Of a stretch of 12,497 nt of DNA, positions 7,488 to 12,497 are shown in pieces. The notes under the pieces were generated by a model that was not told where the DNA came from, ran no database searches, and saw only the letters and a program-made list of their open reading frames with translations. The stretch spans positions 1 through 12,497 of the forward strand of contig JACVJH010000376.1 in the NCBI GenBank assembly GCA_015711895.1, given 5' to 3'. Each line of letters opens with the position of its first letter. Position 1 is the stretch's first letter. The stretch is from Candidatus Solincola tengchongensis. Lineage in GTDB: Bacteria > Actinomycetota > Geothermincolia > Geothermincolales > RBG-13-55-18. The position numbers and the translations under genes are program-made.

Positions 7488-8219
7488 TTGAAGGACATCC
7501 TGCCGGCTCACATCGGCATCATCATGGACGGCAACGGCCGCTGGGCCAAGATGCGGGGCCTTCCGCGCATCGAGGGGCACAGACAGGGCGAGGAATCCAT
7601 CATGGAGGCGGTGAGGTTCTGTGCCGCCAAAGGCATAAGAGCCCTCTCCCTCTTCGCCTTCTCCACAGAGAACTGGGAACGCCCCCCGGAGGAAGTACGT
7701 TTTCTGGTCAACATGAGCCGGGACGTCCTCCGCAAGAGGCTGGAGGAGTTCATGGAACTGGGAGTGCGCCTGAGGCACTTGGGAAGGAGGGACCGCATAC
7801 CGGAGAAGATACTGGCCTGGTTCGACCTGGCGGCTGCGGCGACCGCCGGGAACCGGGGTTTGAACCTGAACATCAATTTCAATTACGGGGGGAGGCGGGA
7901 GATACTCGATGCCTCCCTGCGTGTCGCCGAAGCGGTCAGGAGGGGAGAGCTGTCTCCCGACGGAATAGACGAGAACAGTTTGAGAGAGTTTTTCTACGCG
8001 CCAGACCTCCCAGATATTGACCTCCTCATTCGGACGGCGGGAGAGATGCGCATAAGCAACTTCATGCTCTGGCACCGGGCAAAGGCCGAGATACTGGTCA
8101 CCCCAGTGCTGTGGCCGGATTTCGGATGGAAGGAACTGGAAGACGCCCTTGAGGAGTACAGGCGCCGGAAACTCGACGAAAAGAGCGATTACCATGCGCC
8201 GGAGAGGGACTGGTCCTGA
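7488..8219 (+). CDS. uppS: undecaprenyl diphosphate synthase (cis-prenyltransferase)
   Basis: Cis-prenyltransferase of 243 residues. The family condenses FPP with several IPP units to make the undecaprenyl (or decaprenyl) carrier lipid for cell-wall synthesis, acting at the inner face of the membrane. Visible signature elements: MDGNGRWA with the catalytic Asp14, GHRQG with His31, FAFSTENWERP (56-66), NYGGRREI (132-139), LLIRTAGEMRISNF (179-192) and the C-terminal WPDFGW block. The usual RTSGEQRLSNFL is here RTAGEMRISNFM, an ordinary variation. Length is normal and all catalytic residues are present. The start is TTG 7488, preceded by GGGGAGGGG at 7475-7483; no ATG is available before the conserved HIGIIMDG block. 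The usual neighbours (cdsA, dxr, rseP, frr) are absent, so this could be the second of two uppS copies. Product chain length cannot be read from sequence. Confidence 0.96.
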   Translation: MKDILPAHIGIIMDGNGRWAKMRGLPRIEGHRQGEESIMEAVRFCAAKGIRALSLFAFSTENWERPPEEVRFLVNMSRDVLRKRLEEFMELGVRLRHLGRRDRIPEKILAWFDLAAAATAGNRGLNLNINFNYGGRREILDASLRVAEAVRRGELSPDGIDENSLREFFYAPDLPDIDLLIRTAGEMRISNFMLWHRAKAEILVTPVLWPDFGWKELEDALEEYRRRKLDEKSDYHAPERDWS

Positions 8220-8814
8220 GATTCCCCCTTGACTCTTACGCCTCTTTCCGGAAAGGTCGGGAGAGGACACCGCAGTCCTTCCCCTCCCGCTCTAATCCCG
8301 CCAGGGCATCCGGGTACCGGACGAAACCGCATCTGGAGAAGGCATCATCGTCTTTTCCATCCCCTTCCAATCCGTCCGCGGAAAGCCGGCGACGAAAAAT
8401 CCTCCGTCGACTCTTGAGAGGCATACGATCCTTCAGGAAAGCGATTCTTCCTTCACGATCTCGGGAATGTCCGAACGCCCATAAGAAGACCCGTTTGTGG
8501 CGGAGGTCCTTTCTTTGCCTATAGGGCCGATGCGGCGGAATTCCCTCATCCTGAAAACCGGCTTTTCATCTATCCGCTATGCATCAAGGTACTTGCCATC
8601 CGTTGTGGTGTTTTTCATCTCGTGAGGTTGAAAAGATACCGTAAAGCTTGATGTAAAGCCCAGTTTTTTGGCTTATGGATTCTCAAATTGCGACGTCCAG
8701 GAAAGTTCAGGGAAATGCTTTCGGCTGCCGAAAAATAGGTTAACCGAGGAGAAGGAAAATTTATCCCGGAGAAGAAAATTGGGTAGAGATCAATTCGTGG
8801 AAAGGAGTGAGGAG
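8220..8814. other. intergenic region with AT-rich leader before the mini-H1 gene
   Basis: About 600 bases with no supported gene. The first part is GC-rich and includes the palindrome CTTTCCGGAAAG near 8245. The second part (about 8580-8790) is clearly more AT-rich. It holds a direct repeat GTAAAGC (8641-8647 and 8653-8659), a TTGAAA at 8628-8633 with a poor TGTAAA 18 bases downstream, and the palindrome at 8719-8733. This is the likely promoter and leader region of the lysine/alanine-rich peptide gene. Confidence 0.5.
8719..8733. promoter_or_regulatory. palindrome upstream of the mini-H1 gene
   Basis: TTTCGGC-T-GCCGAAA is a perfect 7-bp inverted repeat with a one-base centre, 82 bases before the peptide start. 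It could be an operator for a dimeric repressor. In RNA it could form a 6-bp hairpin with a CTG triloop followed by an A run. Which of these, if either, is unknown. Confidence 0.35.
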
Positions 8815-8946
8815 ATGGCTACCAAACCAGCGAAGAAGACCGCGGCGAAGAAGACGGCGGCCAAGAAGACGGCGGCCAAGAAGACCGCAGCCAAGAAGCC
8901 GGCCGCCAAGAAGACCGCGGCGAAGAAGACGGCGGCGAAGAAGTAG
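8815..8946 (+). CDS. 43-residue lysine/alanine-rich H1-tail-like peptide
   Basis: A tiny, extremely basic protein: MATKPA, then repeated KK(T/P)AA ending in KK, with no other domain. It resembles the AAKK-rich tails of actinobacterial HupB and the eukaryotic H1/bacterial Hc1 type, which bind DNA or RNA non-specifically. Here the tail stands alone, so a nucleoid-associated or RNA-binding role is inferred. The start is well supported: ATG 8815 lies behind AAAGGAGTGAGGAG, with AAGGAG at 8802-8807. The gene has its own AT-rich leader and a probable terminator, so it is likely a single-gene transcript. The repeat codons vary (ACC/ACG, GCG/GCC/GCA), while Lys in the repeat is always AAG. It could instead be the remnant of a longer protein, but the good ribosome site and clean stop argue against that. 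Confidence 0.8.
   Translation: MATKPAKKTAAKKTAAKKTAAKKTAAKKPAAKKTAAKKTAAKK
8833..8943 (+). repeat. 15-bp tandem repeats within the mini-H1 gene
   Basis: Seven 15-base units of the form AAGAAG-ACS-GCS-GCS (8833-8937) plus a final AAGAAG. One unit has CCG (Pro) in place of ACC/ACG. Copy number could vary between strains by slippage without breaking the frame. Confidence 0.9.
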
Positions 8947-8966
8947 CCATATTCTTATCACCGGGC

Positions 8967-9038
8967 AGCTCCCCGGCCAATCCTTTGCCCGAGGTCCACG
9001 GAGGGGACCGGGAAAAGAAGCGGGGAGCTTGTCTTTTT
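8967..9038 (+). terminator. hairpin with T run after the mini-H1 gene
   Basis: A perfect 9-bp inverted repeat (AGCTCCCCG 8967-8975, CGGGGAGCT 9021-9029) encloses a 45-base loop that holds a nested GGTCC/GGACC stem. It is followed by TGTCTTTTT. This fits a terminator with an elaborated hairpin. The T run merges into the -35 box of the next promoter. Confidence 0.5.
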
Positions 9039-9072
9039 GACCGTTCTTTCACCGACATCTATACTCATAGGC
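9037..9072 (+). promoter_or_regulatory. near-consensus promoter of the response-regulator gene
   Basis: TTGACC (9037-9042), a spacer of exactly 17 bases, and TATACT (9060-9065). Seven further bases lead to the A of ATG 9073, the expected distance to a transcription start. No Shine-Dalgarno lies before ATG 9073. Together these predict a leaderless mRNA, a common mode in actinobacteria. Confidence 0.7.
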
Positions 9073-9441
9073 ATGGGGAGCAAGACGGTTCTGGTGATCG
9101 AGGACGATCACTCCATAGCCAGGCTTATCGAGATAGTGCTCAGCGGCAAAGGGTTTCACACCCATATCTGTCTCGACGCCTCGAGTGCGCTGGAGATCTT
9201 CAGCCGCGTGCGTCCCGACCTGGTAATCCTTGACATCCACATGCCGCGCCGAAGCGGCTTCAGTGTCTTGAAGCGCCTACGGCAGGAAGACGCGACTCAG
9301 AACACGCCCATAGTGGTCTTCTCCGTCCTCACCCGCGGAAAGAGCGTGGATCAGCTGGTGAGGATGGGGGCCAGCGATTTCGTGTCCAAGAGCGAGGGCG
9401 TGGATGCGCTGGTGGAGAAGGTCATGTCCATCCTGTCCTGA
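9073..9441 (+). CDS. single-domain response regulator (CheY-like)
   Basis: A 122-residue protein consisting only of a receiver domain. Visible residues: acidic pair Asp11/Asp12, phospho-acceptor Asp54 in VILDIHMP, Ser84 at the switch Ser/Thr position, and the conserved Lys106 in FVSKSE (the usual Pro after Lys is Ser). All catalytic residues are present. There is no output domain, so it acts by protein contact or as a phosphorelay intermediate. TTG 9037 would extend the frame, but it is the -35 box of the promoter. ATG 9073 is at the predicted transcription start and immediately precedes the first strand (SKTVLVIEDD). The nitroreductase begins 23 bases after the stop and is probably cotranscribed. 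The cognate kinase is not evident; the kinase homologue at the right edge lacks the phospho-acceptor His. Confidence 0.93.
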   Translation: MGSKTVLVIEDDHSIARLIEIVLSGKGFHTHICLDASSALEIFSRVRPDLVILDIHMPRRSGFSVLKRLRQEDATQNTPIVVFSVLTRGKSVDQLVRMGASDFVSKSEGVDALVEKVMSILS

Positions 9442-9464
9442 GGCCGTCGAAGAGGGCGGTGAAG

Positions 9465-10064
9465 ATGGAGGTACTGGAGGCCATAAAGAGGAGGAGGAGC
9501 ATACGCAGGTTTGAGGACCGGCCGGTTCCCGAGGAATGCATCCGAGAGATCCTGGAGGCCGCAAGGCTGGCCCCTTCGGCCAGCAACCTTCAGACCTGGA
9601 AATTCAAGGTGGTGACCGATCCCGAGATCCGTAAATCGTTGCGCGAGGCGGCGTTCGACCAGAAGTTCGTGGAGCGGGCCCCCGTGGTCATCGTGGCCTG
9701 TATCGATTTCACCGCTTTCGGGGAGCGCTCCAGGAGGACGTTGGAGCTTCTGCGCTCGAGAGCCGTCAGGCCGAGCCTGGAGATGCTCCTGCGCTATTTA
9801 CGGGGGGAGAAGGGCGCGGAACAGGAGGAGAGGAACCTGGTCAGCGCCTGCATCAACGTGAGCATCGCCGTCCAGAACATGGTGCTTGCGGCGACCTCCC
9901 TCGGCCTGGGCACCTGCTGGGTGCGGGCCTTCGACCCTCAGAGGGTGGCGGAGATACTCGAACTTCCTCCCGAATGCCCGCCCCTCATCCTCCTCCCCCT
10001 GGGTTACCCGCGGGAGGATCCCGAGCCACGGAGCCGCAAGTCCCTCTCGGATATCCTCCTGTGA
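9465..10064 (+). CDS. nitroreductase-family FMN flavoprotein
   Basis: A 199-residue member of the nitroreductase fold. These are typically FMN-binding dimers that reduce nitro, quinone or other substrates with NAD(P)H. Visible elements: RRRSIRRF at the N-terminus (10-16, FMN phosphate contacts), LAPSASNLQTWKF (35-47, FMN ring region), the dimer helices with NMVLAATSLGLGTCWV (138-153), and LPLGYPRE near the end (178-184). A helical insert (about 85-125) is rich in Arg and Glu. Length is typical of short members of the family. ATG 9465 has GAGGG (9452-9456) eight bases upstream; the GTG six bases earlier is too close to that site. The substrate is not deducible. It follows the response regulator in an apparent two-gene unit, though a functional link is unproven. 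Confidence 0.92.
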   Translation: MEVLEAIKRRRSIRRFEDRPVPEECIREILEAARLAPSASNLQTWKFKVVTDPEIRKSLREAAFDQKFVERAPVVIVACIDFTAFGERSRRTLELLRSRAVRPSLEMLLRYLRGEKGAEQEERNLVSACINVSIAVQNMVLAATSLGLGTCWVRAFDPQRVAEILELPPECPPLILLPLGYPREDPEPRSRKSLSDILL

Positions 10065-10157
10065 GGCGCGAGTGAGGGACGGCTTTTAAGGATCCTCAGA
10101 CTGGTTCTTCCTTTGACCATCTCACATCCATGCATTGGGTGGGGACCCACGCCCTCG

Positions 10158-10177
10158 CCGCCTCTCGAGGTGGTTTT
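10158..10177 (+). terminator. terminator after the nitroreductase
   Basis: Stem CCGCCT/AGGTGG (10158-10163 and 10168-10173, one G-T pair) with a CTCG tetraloop is followed at once by TTTT (10174-10177). It lies in the 155-base gap between two convergent genes and points away from the nitroreductase. Confidence 0.5.
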
Positions 10178-10219
10178 CCTCCGTGGAGGTCCCGCCCGGG
10201 CCGTGGGCTGGGGGAGCGC

Positions 10220-11182
10220 TCAATCCTCCGGCGCCGGTATGGTGATCTCGGCGTTTGAGGTCCGGCCGGCGAACCAGTCTGCCAGGCGGCATATGGTGCA
10301 CGGGTCTTGGGCGGCGAGCTCACCGCATCGGGAGCAGGGCTCGATGGGGTTGAGGGAATCCGGTTCCCGGGACGGCAGTATCTCTCGCAGGGAGAGGGCG
10401 AGCTGCAGCTTGCTGGAAGGGATCACCTTCTCCATTTGCTCGAAGACGTCCTTGAGGGCATGACCGCGCGGACTCCAGGTGGGACACTTTTCCTCGAAGA
10501 CGGGAAGTCCGCGCAGGCGGCAGTAGAGCAGGTTAAGCCTCTCCGGCATGTAATAGAGGGGCTTTATCTTGCGCACCAGACCATTCTCCGGGGGGAGCAC
10601 GGGGGGCGGGAGCTGGTACTTCCGGGAGAGCAGGTTCTTAAAGGCGAAGAGGAGGATGTCCTCCAGGGTGTGCGCGGTGGCCACCGCGTTCGCTCCCAGC
10701 CTGGCCGCCTCGCGGTTGAAGAGGGCCCGTTTGATGGCTCCGCAAACGGCACAGGGGTGCCATCCCTTGATGCGCTGCACCCGCAGGCCCATGTCGCCGA
10801 TACGGAGCACCCGAAGTTCGACCTGTGCCAGCGCGCACTGTTCCTCGACCAGGCGCAGGTTGCGGTCGGAGAAGTCCCCCATGGCGAGGTGGAAATGGAG
10901 GGCCGTGAGGTCGAAACCCATGACCACTCCCAGGCGCTTCAAGGCGTAGAGGAGGGCGACCGAGTCCTTACCGCCCGAAAGGGCCAGCACCACCCTCTCG
11001 CCTTCCCGTATCATGTCGTGCTTTTCCAGGGCCCGCCTGATGCGCCTCTCGAAAAAGCGCAGGTAGCAGGGCGAGCACAACTTGAGGTTGAACTCCGTCA
11101 GGCGCAGCACTCGAGTCCGCGCCCCGCATATGCGGCAGCGACCGCCAACCTCCGGTACGGGAAGACCTTTCGCCTCTTCCAT
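10220..11182 (-). CDS. TtcA/TtuA-family tRNA 2-thiolation enzyme
   Basis: A PP-loop ATPase of 320 residues. The family adenylates and thiolates a tRNA base, as TtuA at U54 and TtcA at C32. Order of elements: N-terminal zinc site C16-x2-C19 and C36-x2-C39; PP-loop ALSGGKDS (67-74); the 4Fe-4S Cys set C144-x2-C147 plus C233; and a C-terminal zinc site C283-x2-C286 and C295-x2-C298. The double zinc finger fits the TtuA/NcsA branch better than TtcA, which lacks them. The motif after the first Fe-S Cys pair is HTLEDILLFAFKNLL, where relatives usually have GHNLDD; Thr-Leu-Glu there is unusual. ATG 11182 has no Shine-Dalgarno; TAAATT ends six bases upstream, so a leaderless start is possible but weak. 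It is convergent with the nitroreductase. A sulfur-carrier partner (TtuB-like) is not in the window. Confidence 0.88.
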   Translation of the reverse strand: MEEAKGLPVPEVGGRCRICGARTRVLRLTEFNLKLCSPCYLRFFERRIRRALEKHDMIREGERVVLALSGGKDSVALLYALKRLGVVMGFDLTALHFHLAMGDFSDRNLRLVEEQCALAQVELRVLRIGDMGLRVQRIKGWHPCAVCGAIKRALFNREAARLGANAVATAHTLEDILLFAFKNLLSRKYQLPPPVLPPENGLVRKIKPLYYMPERLNLLYCRLRGLPVFEEKCPTWSPRGHALKDVFEQMEKVIPSSKLQLALSLREILPSREPDSLNPIEPCSRCGELAAQDPCTICRLADWFAGRTSNAEITIPAPED

Positions 11183-11473
11183 GGGAACAATTTAACAAAA
11201 GCGAATGGATATTTTGAACCGTGGCGGTAGTTTCGGGAGATGATGCGGGCCGCACGGCGCGAGACATTGGGCCACACCTTTCGCATCGGGTGACGAGCGA
11301 GGACTCGATGGGCGGCGGCGGTGCCGCGGCGGACCCCTGGTGGGAGGGGGAGGGCCTCACCGGTTTGAGGGCCGAAGTGACATCGCGCCCCCTGTTCCGG
11401 CCCGGCAGGGACCCAAGGTGGAAGGTGGCCCGCGGCATGACCGGGAGGTTCTGGCTGCATGCCGCCGCGTCGG
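11183..11473. other. intergenic region, no gene seen
   Basis: 290 bases between the kinase homologue and the tRNA-thiolation gene, both on the minus strand. A small hairpin (CCTCA/TGAGG near 11355-11370) is present without a T run. The stretch next to the thiolation gene is AT-richer and is probably its promoter. Confidence 0.4.
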
Positions 11474-12497
11474 TCAGCCCCCTTCGCCGGCTGTGGGTGG
11501 GGTGGCGGATCGGGCTTCCTGCCCTTCCGAGCCGGGGGCCAGTGGGAGGCGTGTGACCATGGTCAGCCAGCCGCCCGAAGCCCTGATGACGCTGAAGAGG
11601 CCACCGTGCGCGGCGATGATGCGGCGGGCGATGGCCAGGTCCAGGTCGCCCTCGCTGGCGTCCCAGTGGGCCATGGGATGGAGCTTGGGGTTCTCTCCCA
11701 GAAAGGTCGCCTGCCGGTTCCTCACGTTTACCGTGTACACCAGCTCCTCTCCCTCCGCCTTCATGGAGACGCGCACCTCCGACCCGCTGCCGAAGCGGCG
11801 GGAGATGAAGTCGAACATGCCGTTGATAGCCCGGCTCATCCTCTTCACGTCCACCGTCACCCGAGGGAGGCCGGGCGGAAAGGCGCAAACCACCTCCCGT
11901 TGGTCGCATGCGTGCTCCAGGGCCGGCAACGCGGCCCGTACCAGCTCCTCCAGCGGGTAGGCCTCGCGCTGCAGGGGAACCTTGCCCGATTCCAGCCGCG
12001 ATACGTCCAGCAGGTCCTCCACCAGCCTGCCGAGGTTCTCCGCCTCACGGCGAATGATGGAAAGATATTCCATCTCCGTCTTGTGATCCAGAGGCTTGGA
12101 GACCAGCATCTCGCTGAAACCCTGGAGGGAGGTCAAGGGAGTGCGCATCTCGAAACTAACCGCCGATACGAATCCCGATGCGGCGCGGTTCATATCGGCG
12201 AGCTTGCGCAGTTCCTCCATGGAGCGCGACCTCTCCCGATGCTGACGTCGTGCCTCCGCGCTCAGGCGTTCGAAGAGGAGGGAGACGAATATCAGGAAGA
12301 AGGCCTGCGAACATATGAGCTGGGTCTCTCCGGCCGACGCGCGGTGGAAGAGCGTTGAGGCCGAAAGGTGTGCGGCCAGGGACAGGGTCAAAAGGACGGC
12401 GGACAAGCCCGGTGAGGAGAGCAGGCCGCACCCGAAGGCGGTCACGAGGAGCAACAGGGGGAAGAGTGGACTTCGGGCCCCACCGCTCAGGGAAATG
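11474..12497 (-). CDS. membrane histidine-kinase homologue, degenerate (pseudokinase), partial
   Basis: The frame stays open to the right edge, so the N-terminus is missing; 341 residues are visible. Numbered from TTG 12454 (an internal codon, not a proposed start): two or three hydrophobic TM segments (up to about 35, and 45-60), a basic coiled-coil linker (60-90), then a HisKA-like dimer helix and an ATPase-like domain. The H-box reads VSFEMRTPLTSLQGF where active kinases have SHELRTPL: the phospho-acceptor His is Phe101 (codon at 12152-12154). The N-box is AINGMFDFISRRF, keeping the first Asn (211) but with Asp215 for the second. The G1 box is absent (VNVRNRQATF), and the G2 box is GDLDLAIARR instead of GLGLAI. 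The frame is intact and the sequence otherwise well kept (EDLLDVSRLESG, IIAAHGG), so this looks like a maintained pseudokinase and not a decayed gene. It may act as a scaffold or as a signal-sensing partner of another kinase. No response regulator adjoins it within the window. Confidence 0.85.
   Translation of the reverse strand, partial: ISLSGGARSPLFPLLLLVTAFGCGLLSSPGLSAVLLTLSLAAHLSASTLFHRASAGETQLICSQAFFLIFVSLLFERLSAEARRQHRERSRSMEELRKLADMNRAASGFVSAVSFEMRTPLTSLQGFSEMLVSKPLDHKTEMEYLSIIRREAENLGRLVEDLLDVSRLESGKVPLQREAYPLEELVRAALPALEHACDQREVVCAFPPGLPRVTVDVKRMSRAINGMFDFISRRFGSGSEVRVSMKAEGEELVYTVNVRNRQATFLGENPKLHPMAHWDASEGDLDLAIARRIIAAHGGLFSVIRASGGWLTMVTRLPLAPGSEGQEARSATPPTAGEGG

Noticed and set aside
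7413..8270. Minus-strand open frame of 286 codons antisense to uppS, in frame with the unknown gene
   Set aside because: The opposite strand is an unmistakable uppS. The antisense translation has no family signature and is explained by the low stop density of GC-rich DNA. The real minus-strand gene begins at 7364 or 7412.
10307..11230. Plus-strand open frame of 307 codons over the tRNA-thiolation gene
   Set aside because: The minus strand carries the complete PP-loop and Cys motifs; the plus frame is antisense noise.

Overview
The window is GC-rich chromosomal DNA. GTG and TTG starts are common, and at least one gene looks leaderless. There is a free-standing lysine/alanine-rich histone H1-tail-like peptide, and many proteins have membrane-anchored ectodomains. 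This fits a deep-branching actinobacterial lineage (Geothermincolia/OPB41-like), but that placement is an inference from style and gene types. No rRNA, tRNA, CRISPR array, insertion sequence or phage gene was seen.

Layout from left to right. Positions 1-2399 hold two plus-strand lipoprotein genes. The first encodes a small DUF3221/YobA-like lipoprotein. The second would encode a seven-unit beta-propeller lipoprotein, but it is broken by a one-base frameshift in a G run and by a TAG in place of a conserved Tyr. A 680-base stretch without a gene follows. Positions 3082-5794 are a minus-strand two-gene unit: a six-TM DUF1097-like protein, then a large secreted, C-terminally anchored protein whose ectodomain carries a 27-residue TLLY/GIG repeat. 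The unit closes with a strong hairpin terminator. Positions 6196-7412 are a minus-strand pair, an unknown charged cytoplasmic protein followed by a class II aldolase. This pair diverges from uppS (undecaprenyl diphosphate synthase) through back-to-back TATAAT boxes.

Positions 8220-9441 hold a 600-base intergenic region with a palindrome, then the 43-residue (T/P)AAKK peptide gene and its probable terminator. The terminator's T tract merges into the -35 box of a near-consensus promoter. That promoter predicts a leaderless mRNA for a CheY-like single-domain response regulator. A nitroreductase follows in the same direction. A convergent terminator separates it from a minus-strand TtcA/TtuA-type tRNA 2-thiolation enzyme with a complete set of Cys pairs. 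The right edge cuts a minus-strand membrane histidine-kinase homologue that has lost the phospho-acceptor His, the second N-box residue and the glycine boxes, so it is a pseudokinase.

The genes do not form one pathway. The most unusual items are the pseudokinase, the repeat-ectodomain/DUF1097 pair, the mini-H1 peptide and the leaderless promoter that overlaps a terminator.
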